Source of the DNA: Verrucosispora sp. NA02020
Lineage (GTDB): Bacteria > Actinomycetota > Actinomycetes > Mycobacteriales > Micromonosporaceae
Direction: 5' to 3'
Length of the DNA: 64,000 nt
Assembly (NCBI RefSeq): GCF_013364215.1
Contig: NZ_CP054923.1
Location: 1,550,001-1,614,000, forward strand
Part shown: positions 57,117 to 64,000 of the stretch, piece after piece
Layout of the letters: each line of letters begins with the position of its first letter
Numbering within the stretch: the first letter of the stretch is position 1
Notes under the pieces: generated by a model
Databases searched by the model: none
What the model was told of the DNA's origin: nothing
Seen by the model: only the letters and a program-made list of their open reading frames with translations
Position numbers and translations under genes: made by a program

Positions 57117-58066
57117 TGCTGCCCACCAGTGGGGACGCCGCCGGTGGTCCGGGACTTGCGCATCGCCACCCGTTCGAGCGCGGAGCGCGGCACGAGGCCG
57201 AGTGCCGCGAGAACGGCGTTGCTCGCCGACGGAACGGAGTTGCGTCGGATCGCCCGCACCATCTCGCGTACGCCCTCGCGGTCACGGGCCTGGAGCGCGT
57301 ACCGCAGGGTCTGTGCGGTGACGAAGTCGGCGAAGGTCGCTGGTGCCCAGACGCCCTCCCAGCGTTGGGCCCAGGCCCATGAGGTACGCCAGTCGGCGCC
57401 CGCCGAGATCGAGCCGGGGCTGCCCACGGTGTAGACAGCGGTCGCCTCCTCGATCTGCACGATCTTCGCACCCGGCAGTCGGGCCGCCCGGACGAGCCAG
57501 TCCCAGTCCTGGTGGCGGGGCAGCGACTCGTCCCACGGGCATTTCGTGGCCACCGTGATGGTGGTCAGCAGCGTCGAGGTGGGCAGCGACTGGCGTGCGA
57601 CCCCGAGCTGCCGTCGACGGAACAGGTAGTCCTCCGGTCGCTGGCCGTCGGCGATCAGCGTGCCCGGCACGGCGGAGGGAAGCGGATCGGCGCCCGCCTT
57701 GCGCTGCAGCGTCCGCGACGACACCACCGGCAACCAGCCCTCGCCGGCCAGCCGTTCCAGGACGGGCAGTTGGGCGGCGAGCTTGCCGGGCAACCACGCG
57801 TCGTCGTCGTCGAGGAACGCCACATGGCTACCTGGCGCGGCATGCCGTACGCCGAGATTGCGGGCGTGTGAGCCGCGTCGTCCGCCGCCGGTGCAGACGA
57901 TCTCGTCGATCTGGCCGCGCAACTCGGACACGCTGGTCGGTACCTCGGCGAGATCGCATACGACGACCACGTGCACCGAGACACCGCGCTGCGCGCGGGC
58001 GGTGGCGACCGCCTCGGCGAGGCTGGGCCTGCCCGTCGTCGGGATGACTACCGAAACGTCCGGCAT
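57113..58066 (-). CDS. GT2-family glycosyltransferase
   Basis: A 317-residue GT-A fold transferase. VSVVIPTTGRPSLAEAVATARAQ opens the nucleotide-binding domain, GSHARNLGVRHA follows, and FLDDDDAW carries the D-x-D metal site. The end (LPRHQDWDWLVRAA) holds the ED/QD-type base region. The donor and acceptor are unknown; the operon suggests an early step after the sugar-phosphate transferase. GGAGAAA precedes the ATG at 58066. Confidence 0.9.
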   Translation of the reverse strand: MPDVSVVIPTTGRPSLAEAVATARAQRGVSVHVVVVCDLAEVPTSVSELRGQIDEIVCTGGGRRGSHARNLGVRHAAPGSHVAFLDDDDAWLPGKLAAQLPVLERLAGEGWLPVVSSRTLQRKAGADPLPSAVPGTLIADGQRPEDYLFRRRQLGVARQSLPTSTLLTTITVATKCPWDESLPRHQDWDWLVRAARLPGAKIVQIEEATAVYTVGSPGSISAGADWRTSWAWAQRWEGVWAPATFADFVTAQTLRYALQARDREGVREMVRAIRRNSVPSASNAVLAALGLVPRSALERVAMRKSRTTGGVPTGGQQ

Positions 58067-58212
58067 CGGGATTTCTCCAAGCGGTTCGGCTGCACGCGGT
58101 GAGGGCGTCGCCGGTGGGTTCAGGGGCACGTCGGTGAGGGCGTCGCCGGTCGCGAGCGGGCGATCAGGTCGCCGGTCCGGTCCGGACGACGGCACGGACT
58201 ATGGCAGATCGG

Positions 58213-59757
58213 TCAGCGACCACCACCGCGGAACACCTCTGCCACCGTCCGCAGGAGCACCTTGGTGTCCAGCCACAGTGACCAGTTCTCGATGTAGTAG
58301 TTGTCGAAGCGGGCGCGATCGGAGATCGGCGTGTCACCTCGCAGGCCGCTGACCTGGGCGAGGCCGGTGAGTCCCACCGGCACCCGGTGACGCATGGCAT
58401 AGCTGGGATATTCGGCGGAGAACTTCTCCACGAAGTACGGGCGCTCGGGGCGCGGCCCGACCACACTCATGTCGCCCTTGAGGATGTTCCAGAGCTGAGG
58501 CAGTTCGTCCAGGGACGTACGCCGGAGGAAACGTCCGATCGGGGAGACCCGCCGGTCGTGGGCGATCGACCAGTTGGTCTGTGACTCCTGCTCGTCGAGT
58601 GGCCGCATGGTGCGGAACTTGATGATGTCGAAAGGCTGACCGTGTCGACCGATGCGCTCCTGCCGGAAGAAGACGCCACGCCCTCCGTCGACGAAGGCGA
58701 GCGAGGCACAGAGCAGCAGGAGCGGGCTGAGCAACAGCAGGGCCGAGCCGGCGAAGAGCGCGTCGGAGGCGCGCTTGAGTGCCCAGTGCGGCCCGGACAG
58801 GATGGTGTCGCTCACCTTGACGATCGGGATGGCGCCGATGTGGTCGCCGTGGGACCGGGAGCCCCAGAGCCGGGGGGCCGCCCACAGGTCGCAGGTGGCG
58901 ACCGGGGGCTGCCGGAGGATCTCCATCAGCACCAGCTCGGGACAGTCCGGATCAGCGATGATCAAAACGTCGCACTCGGTCAGCCGTACCAGATGCCCGA
59001 GCTGGTCGAGCGTGCCGATGACGGGCACCGTGGACGAGGTCGCCGGTGACGGGCTGTCGACGTGCCCGACGAACCGCAGCCCGTAGCGGGGGTAGCGACG
59101 CAGCAACCGGGCCAGTTCCACGGCGGTGGGTCCACTGCCGATGATGATGGCGTTGTGCTCGACCCAGCGGCGACGGCGGGCCAGGGTGGCGATCTCCCGG
59201 GTGAGCAGCCGACCGGCCAGCACCAGGACGGCGGCGATGGCCATGCCGCGAATGAAGCCGACGAGGTACTGCGGGGAGTCGTGGCGCAGCGCCGCGAGGA
59301 TCACGACGATCGCCGAGGAGGCCAGCAGCCGGCCGCAGAGGCTCGGCAACTCGTCGAGGATGCTCACGTGGCGGCGGGCGCGGTAGAGCCCTCCGGCGGC
59401 GAAGACGGCCACCGTCAGGGCGGTCATGACGAGGGTGCCACGCCAGTACTGCGGGGCGACGGCGAGCGGCGACAGCAGTGCGGCGACGTCGACCGGGGCG
59501 GTCAACATCCAGGCACGCAGACCACGGGTACGGGCCGAAGCGCGGGAACCGGCGTACGGCAGCACGGTGGTCACGTCGAGACCGGGCCGCGGGCCGGTTT
59601 CCGTTGCCGCCGATGCGGGCGGGGCCTCGGCGGCTTCGGTCACCTGCGGGTCGTGGCTCTCGTGCTCCGGCTCCGGAGGCTGCTGGTCCAGGATCGACAT
59701 TCCCGCGTCGTCGGGCACGTCCGTGGCCGGACAGCCCACGACAGGTTGCCTCGACAT
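58213..59757 (-). CDS. Polyprenyl-phosphate sugar phosphotransferase (WbaP-like), minus strand
   Basis: A 514-residue membrane enzyme. A polar N-terminus (1-75) is followed by four helices, a CoA-binding-like domain (HNAIIIGSGPTAVELARLL), a further membrane helix, and a C-terminal phosphotransferase domain with FRQERIGRHGQPFDIIKFRTMRP, TSLDELPQLWNILKGDMSVVGPRPERP and the VPVGLTGLAQVSG block. It attaches the first sugar-1-phosphate to undecaprenyl phosphate. A GAGAGGA site supports ATG 59757. A second enzyme of the same family is coded divergently, so the locus may have two initiating enzymes. Confidence 0.92.
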   Translation of the reverse strand: MSRQPVVGCPATDVPDDAGMSILDQQPPEPEHESHDPQVTEAAEAPPASAATETGPRPGLDVTTVLPYAGSRASARTRGLRAWMLTAPVDVAALLSPLAVAPQYWRGTLVMTALTVAVFAAGGLYRARRHVSILDELPSLCGRLLASSAIVVILAALRHDSPQYLVGFIRGMAIAAVLVLAGRLLTREIATLARRRRWVEHNAIIIGSGPTAVELARLLRRYPRYGLRFVGHVDSPSPATSSTVPVIGTLDQLGHLVRLTECDVLIIADPDCPELVLMEILRQPPVATCDLWAAPRLWGSRSHGDHIGAIPIVKVSDTILSGPHWALKRASDALFAGSALLLLSPLLLLCASLAFVDGGRGVFFRQERIGRHGQPFDIIKFRTMRPLDEQESQTNWSIAHDRRVSPIGRFLRRTSLDELPQLWNILKGDMSVVGPRPERPYFVEKFSAEYPSYAMRHRVPVGLTGLAQVSGLRGDTPISDRARFDNYYIENWSLWLDTKVLLRTVAEVFRGGGR

Positions 59758-60023
59758 GTCCAGTTCCTCTCCCCCGCGGAGTGAACGCCGTTGGCGTCGG
59801 AGCCACCGGAGCGAACGCAGGATACGGCGGCCCTGGTGACAGCCGCCAGACCCGGTGGGTCAATAGATGAGCTACTTTCCGCCTACCACCGGGGTCACGG
59901 GGTGGCCTCCCGACAGCGGCCCCTGTCGAGACACCGTGAACCTTCGTCCACCGTGCACCGTACGGTTGGGCACTCGTGGCGTTCGTTATCGTCACGATTG
60001 ACGAGGCTGGTGAAAGGAAAGTC

Positions 60024-61577
60024 GTGTCCGCGCACACCCAGTTCCTCAAGACGGTGGGACCGGTACCGGCCCCGCGCTTCGACCCCGATCTCGGGGTGAT
60101 CACACCTCCGTCCAACGGCATGCCCCGGTCGGTCTTCGGTCGTCCGGTCGCGCCCCGGGCGAAGTGGCGACGGCGGTACATGGCCTGGCTGATCGCGCTC
60201 GACTTCCTCGCCGCGTGGGCCGCCAGCCAGACGGTCGTCACGGTGTTCGAGGAGGCGGACGCCGGCTTCTGGGACGAGCGGCTGCTCGGTGTCAGCACCT
60301 TCGAGTTGGTGGCCAACCTGATCGTGCCGTTGATGTGGTTGACCATCCTCGCCGGTGCCGGCGCGTACGACCGGCGGGCGCTCGGACGGGGCACCGAGGA
60401 ACTCAAGCGGGTGGTCCGGGCCAACGTGGCGATGGCCGCCGCCGTCTCCTTCCTGGCCCTGGGCTTCAAGAAGGACCTGTCCCGGGCCACCGTCGCCGCG
60501 ATCATCATCGGCCTGCTGGTGTACACCGTCTTCGTCCGGTTCGTGGCCCGGGTGGTGCTCCGCCGGATCCGTCGCAGCAGCCAGCGGGCCTCGCAGAAGG
60601 TGCTGCTGGTGGGGCGCCTCTCGGACGCCCTGGCGGTGCACGAGGTGGTGACCCGCAACGCGGGTGCCGGTCTGCGTCCGGTCGCCATCCACCTGCCCCG
60701 GTTCCCTCGGGCGGGTGAGCGGGTGGAGGCGCCGGTGCCGGTCTATGTCGGCTGGGATCTGGTGCCGCTGGTCCAGCAGTTGGGGGCCGACACCATCGCG
60801 GTCTGCGGTCCGGCCAGCCTCGAGTCGTACGAGTTGCGCAAGCTGGCCTGGCAGTTGGAGGGCACCGGCCTCGACCTGGTCGTGGTGCCGCAGGTGACCG
60901 ACATCACCGGGCCACGGATCCACGTCCGCCCGATCGAGGGCCTGCCGCTGTTGAACGTCGAGGAACCGACGATCTCCGGCCTGTCCCTGCTGGCCAAGAG
61001 TGTGATGGACCGGCTCTCGGCGCTCGCCGGGCTGATCGTGCTGAGTCCGCTGCTGCTCGGTATCGCGGTGGCGATCAAGGTGACCGATCCCGGTCCGGTG
61101 ATGTTCCGGCAGAGCCGGATCGGTCACCAGGGCAAGGCGTTCAAGGTGTGGAAGTTCCGCACCATGTACACCGACGCCGAGCAGCGGTTGGAGGCCCTGC
61201 GGGCGCACAACGAGAGCGACGGCCTGCTCTTCAAGATGAAGAACGATCCGCGGGTCACGCCGATCGGTCGGCATCTGCGTGCCCTGTCGCTCGACGAACT
61301 ACCCCAGTTGATCAACGTGTTGGCGGGGCAGATGTCCCTGGTCGGCCCGCGCCCGTTGCCGACCGAGGACGACGACTATCGCGGCGACGTCCGGCGTCGA
61401 CTGCTGGTCCGTCCGGGCATCACCGGCCTCTGGCAGATCTCCGGCCGATCCGACCTGACCTGGGAGGACGCCGTCCGGCTGGACCTGCACTACGTCGACA
61501 ACTGGTCGCTCGTCTACGACCTCGGCATCCTCTGGCGCACGGTGCGGGTGGTGCTGGCCCGGCGCGGCGCCTACTGA
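60024..61577 (+). CDS. Polyprenyl-phosphate sugar phosphotransferase, plus strand
   Basis: A 517-residue member of the same family as the gene at 58213. It has helices around 60-190, a nucleotide-binding-like domain (KVLLVGRLSDALAVHEV), and the C-terminal domain FRQSRIGHQGKAFKVWKFRTMYTDAEQRLE, LSLDELPQLINVLAGQMSLVGPRPLPTEDDDY and RPGITGLWQISGRSDLTWED. It starts a lipid-linked glycan with a hexose-1-phosphate; the specificity is not predictable by eye. GTG 60024 is chosen for the AAAGGA upstream. It ends in a terminator shared with the LCP gene. Confidence 0.92.
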   Translation: MSAHTQFLKTVGPVPAPRFDPDLGVITPPSNGMPRSVFGRPVAPRAKWRRRYMAWLIALDFLAAWAASQTVVTVFEEADAGFWDERLLGVSTFELVANLIVPLMWLTILAGAGAYDRRALGRGTEELKRVVRANVAMAAAVSFLALGFKKDLSRATVAAIIIGLLVYTVFVRFVARVVLRRIRRSSQRASQKVLLVGRLSDALAVHEVVTRNAGAGLRPVAIHLPRFPRAGERVEAPVPVYVGWDLVPLVQQLGADTIAVCGPASLESYELRKLAWQLEGTGLDLVVVPQVTDITGPRIHVRPIEGLPLLNVEEPTISGLSLLAKSVMDRLSALAGLIVLSPLLLGIAVAIKVTDPGPVMFRQSRIGHQGKAFKVWKFRTMYTDAEQRLEALRAHNESDGLLFKMKNDPRVTPIGRHLRALSLDELPQLINVLAGQMSLVGPRPLPTEDDDYRGDVRRRLLVRPGITGLWQISGRSDLTWEDAVRLDLHYVDNWSLVYDLGILWRTVRVVLARRGAY

Positions 61578-61584
61578 GATCGGG

Positions 61585-61624
61585 CAGTGGTGGTGCGGCG
61601 CCCCGACCGGAGCGCCGCACCACC
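61585..61624. terminator. Bidirectional hairpin terminator
   Basis: A perfect 15-bp stem (GTGGTGGTGCGGCGC and its complement) with a ten-base loop lies eight bases after the sugar transferase stop and five bases before the end of the LCP gene, which faces it. Confidence 0.88.
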
Positions 61625-61629
61625 ACCGG

Positions 61630-62697
61630 TCACTTCTTCTCGGCCCCGGCGATGATGTCCTGGACGGCGTCGCGGCGGACGGCCGCATAGAACGTGTCGA
61701 CCCGCTCGTCGTCGGCGAAGACCACGCTCTCCGAGCCGACCCGTCCGGTGCCCCTGGTCGGGCTGGTCACGAACGTCAGACTCCGGCCGCGCAGGTTGCG
61801 GTTCTCGGTGGCCATGTCGAACAGGGAGAGATCCCTGTCCATCGAGAGCGAGCCGGAGGTGGCCTGGAGGAAGGAGTTCAGCCGCGCCGGGTTGGTGAGC
61901 AACCCGCCCGAGGTCGCCTTGTCCAGGATCGCCTTGATCACTTGCTGCTGGTGCCGGATGCGGGAGAAGTCGCCGTCGGCGAACTGCTTGCGCTGGCGGG
62001 AGTAGTCGAGAGCCGCCTCGCCGTCCATCTTCTGCGGACCGGCCTGGAACGTGCGGAACGGTGGATGGATCGAGGTGAACTGCTTCTCCGAGTTCACCTC
62101 GATGCCGCCGAGCGCGTCGATGATCTCCGTGAAACCGGCGAAGTCGACCATCACCACGTGGTCGATGCGGACCTTGGTGAACTGTTCCACGGTCTGCACC
62201 ATGAGCGGCACCCCACCCCACGCGTACGCGGCATTGATCTTCGCGTCGCGACCGCCGCGTCCCTCCGCGGAGCGTGGCACGGCGACCCAGGTGTCGCGGG
62301 GGATGGAGATGAGCTGGGCGCTGGAGCGGTCCTTCGGCAGGTGGGCCAGGATGATGGTGTCCGTGCGAGAACCGCCGGTGCTCTCCGGATCGCGCGAGTC
62401 GCTGCCGAGCACCAGAATGTTGAGCGCGTCGGTGGCGACCACCTCGGGCCGGGTCTCCGCCGGTACGCCGTCGAAGGCGTCGACCCGCTCGATGTCCGAC
62501 TCGACCGACTTCAGATAGAAGCCTGCGGCCACCATGCCCCCGGCACCGACCAGCACCAGCACCAGCACGCTGATCAGGGTGATCCGCAGCCATCGGCGAC
62601 GCGGTCTGCCGGCGGTCGTCGGCTCCGGCCCGTCGGTGCCTCCCGCAGGCGGGTTCTCCGCCGGGGAGACGGTCCCGGCCTGCTCTCCACTCGACAT
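61630..62697 (-). CDS. LytR-CpsA-Psr (LCP) family ligase
   Basis: A 355-residue membrane-anchored enzyme: a polar Pro-rich N-terminus, a membrane helix (ITLISVLVLVLVGAGGMVAAGFYL), and an LCP domain (about 90-340) with NILVLGSDSRDPESTGGSRTDTIILAHLP and QLISIPRDTWVAVP, which bind the lipid pyrophosphate, and a LDYSRQRKQFADGDFSRIRHQQQ block. It moves a finished glycan from the lipid carrier to peptidoglycan. It suits the end of the surface-glycan pathway coded beside it. ATG 62697 is the most likely start. Confidence 0.92.
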   Translation of the reverse strand: MSSGEQAGTVSPAENPPAGGTDGPEPTTAGRPRRRWLRITLISVLVLVLVGAGGMVAAGFYLKSVESDIERVDAFDGVPAETRPEVVATDALNILVLGSDSRDPESTGGSRTDTIILAHLPKDRSSAQLISIPRDTWVAVPRSAEGRGGRDAKINAAYAWGGVPLMVQTVEQFTKVRIDHVVMVDFAGFTEIIDALGGIEVNSEKQFTSIHPPFRTFQAGPQKMDGEAALDYSRQRKQFADGDFSRIRHQQQVIKAILDKATSGGLLTNPARLNSFLQATSGSLSMDRDLSLFDMATENRNLRGRSLTFVTSPTRGTGRVGSESVVFADDERVDTFYAAVRRDAVQDIIAGAEKK

Positions 62698-62811
62698 GGC
62701 GGAGATGCTACTGATTTCACGTTCTCGGGGAATCCCCGGCCGGTGCCGAATTTCGCCTGGCCGTCCCGTCGTGTCCCCCACACGTTCCCGTCAGTCTGAT
62801 ACAACCCAGCC

Positions 62812-63645
62812 GTGGACGCCGTCAAGCTGCGTCGGGCCATCGCCCGTACCCGCCTCGCACCCGTTGCCGCCTTCCCGAAACGACTGGTCGCGGTCGCCCG
62901 TCATGACGCCCGGGTGCTCCGTACCTCGGTCCGCTGGTTGGTGGCCTCCCGGGAGCACCACAACTACACGTACGAGCTGACCAAGCTCAGCCGCAGCCAC
63001 CTCGCCTGGTTCGTCAGCGTGGTCTGCGACCTGCCGGTGCGGCAGGTGCGCGGTTACCTGAAGGAGATCGAGTCGGACGACGCGCTGCGGCAGCACATCT
63101 CCTCGGCCACCGCCGGTGCGGCCCGTCGCGGGCTGGCCGACACGCAGGTCCGGTACGCCCGCCGGATCGGCTGGTACGCGATCGTCCGTGCCCGCAAGCC
63201 GACGCACATCGTGGAGACCGGCGTGGACAAGGGGCTGGGCAGTTGCGTACTCGCCGCCGCTCTGCTGCGCAACGCCGCCGAGGGCCACCCCGGCCGGGTC
63301 AGCTCGATCGACATCAACCCGGAGGCCGGCTACCTGGCCCGGGTCGCGCCCTGGTCGGAGGTGATCGACCTGGTCGTCGGCGACTCCGTCGAGTCGATCG
63401 GCGCCCTGGACCGGCCGGTCGACCTGTTCCTGCACGACAGCGACCACCGCCGCGCCTACGAGAAGCGCGAGTTCGACGCCGTCGAGTCGAAGCTGGCACC
63501 GGAGGCGATGCTGCTCACCGACAACGTCACGCACACCACCGTGCTGGCCGACCACGCCGAGCGGACCGGCCGTCGGTTCCTCGCCTACCGGGAGACGCCG
63601 GTCGACCACTGGTACCCCGGCGACGGCATCGGGGTGGCATGGTGA
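62812..63645 (+). CDS. Class I SAM-dependent methyltransferase-like protein
   Basis: A 277-residue protein. After a helical N-terminus, HIVETGVDKGLGSCVLAAAL (motif I-like) is near residue 134, followed by RVSSIDINPEAGYL (motif II acidic residue) and DLFLHDSDHRRAYEKREFDAVESKL (Methyltransf_24-like DSDH). It lies next to the polysaccharide genes and could methylate a sugar hydroxyl, as in O-methylated glycans, but this is inference. It begins with GTG at 62812 and is divergent from the LCP gene. Confidence 0.8.
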   Translation: MDAVKLRRAIARTRLAPVAAFPKRLVAVARHDARVLRTSVRWLVASREHHNYTYELTKLSRSHLAWFVSVVCDLPVRQVRGYLKEIESDDALRQHISSATAGAARRGLADTQVRYARRIGWYAIVRARKPTHIVETGVDKGLGSCVLAAALLRNAAEGHPGRVSSIDINPEAGYLARVAPWSEVIDLVVGDSVESIGALDRPVDLFLHDSDHRRAYEKREFDAVESKLAPEAMLLTDNVTHTTVLADHAERTGRRFLAYRETPVDHWYPGDGIGVAW

Positions 63646-63649
63646 CCGG

Positions 63650-64000
63650 GTGCGGTTGACCGAGATCAACACCTATCCGATCAAGGGCTGTCGGGGGATC
63701 GGCCACGCCGAGGTCGGGGTGGCGCCGTGGGGCCTCGACGGCGACCGGCGCTGGATGGTCGTGGACGCCGAGGGCGTCGGCGTCACCCAGCGCGAGGACA
63801 CCTCGCTGGTCCGGGTGCACGCCCGGCCCGGACCCGACGGGCTGCTGCTGCGCGCCGAGGGGCAGCCCGACCTGTCGGTGCCCGAGCCGGTCGGCGTCGA
63901 CCCGGTGCCGGTGCGCACCTTCCGCCGTCGGGTGCTGCGGGTCGACGCGCTTCCCGCCGGCCCGGCCGCCGACGCGTGGTGCAGCGCGGTGCTGGACCGG
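63650..64000 (+). CDS. MOSC-type protein, N-terminal part only
   Basis: The first 117 codons of a gene cut by the window's right edge. It opens MRLTEINTYPIKGCRG, then AEVGVAPWGLDGDRRWMVVDAEGVGVTQRE, which is the MOSC N-terminal beta-barrel seen in YcbX/MARC-like proteins. The C-terminal MOSC domain, which would hold the molybdenum cofactor through a Cys, is outside the window. Such proteins detoxify N-hydroxylated compounds or take part in molybdenum cofactor chemistry. GTG 63650 starts it, four bases after the methyltransferase stop. Confidence 0.85.
   Translation, partial: MRLTEINTYPIKGCRGIGHAEVGVAPWGLDGDRRWMVVDAEGVGVTQREDTSLVRVHARPGPDGLLLRAEGQPDLSVPEPVGVDPVPVRTFRRRVLRVDALPAGPAADAWCSAVLDR

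Overview
The window is a high-GC actinobacterial chromosome segment, most likely from Micromonospora or a close relative (Micromonosporaceae). The grounds are the GC-rich third codon positions, many GTG starts, and the gene order clpS, DUF2017, mec, cysO, cysM, metallo-beta-lactamase, rph, rdgB, which matches the mycobacterial Rv1331-Rv1341 region apart from missing rhomboid and murI genes. A CebR-type cellulase operator and a short palindromic repeat family at gene ends also fit. No rRNA, tRNA or CRISPR array was recognised. The assignment rests on reading alone; no database search was possible.

Layout. 1-9.5 kb is mixed: a cut-off secreted protein, a possible caspase-fold protein, two F420/deazaflavin-type oxidoreductases, an M28 peptidase, a beta-lactamase-fold hydrolase, a pentapeptide-repeat protein and several small proteins. 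9.7-15.9 kb holds an OmpR-type two-component system with a PepSY protein and a divergent small membrane protein; a head-to-tail dimer of one IS4-family element (2 x 1493 bp, no spacer, 10-bp target duplication) sits inside what looks like a shared direct-repeat operator. 16-25.5 kb carries a GH15 enzyme, a threonine-synthase-like enzyme, a LigD-like phosphoesterase with a dead ligase domain, an aldo/keto reductase, a GH12-CBM2 cellulase with a CebR box, and a flavin monooxygenase.

25.5-33.6 kb holds cytochrome c oxidase subunit I (ctaD), an MFS transporter, NAD salvage genes pncA and pncB, and a large LAL-type LuxR regulator. 33.7-41.1 kb has a degenerate dynamin-like GTPase followed by the clpS/cysteine-synthesis/RNase PH/ITPase block. 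41.2-49.1 kb is a complete-looking histidine utilisation operon on the minus strand (RpiR-type regulator, hutU, M20 hydrolase, hutF, hutI, hutH) with overlapping genes. The M20 enzyme stands where an N-formylglutamate deformylase would be expected.

49.2-64 kb begins with a membrane-bound pseudoprotease and continues as a surface-polysaccharide locus: acyltransferase, polymerase/ligase-like membrane protein, flippase, two glycosyltransferases, two divergent polyprenyl-phosphate sugar transferases, an LCP ligase and a methyltransferase-like protein. It ends in a cut-off MOSC-type gene. Together these genes could start, extend, flip, polymerise, decorate and attach one glycan.

The most unusual points are the IS dimer splitting a two-component operator, a palindromic repeat whose copies supply stop codons and an N-terminus to neighbouring genes, a CysO carrier with a 37-residue tail after its Gly-Gly, and several proteins that keep a fold but have lost catalytic residues.
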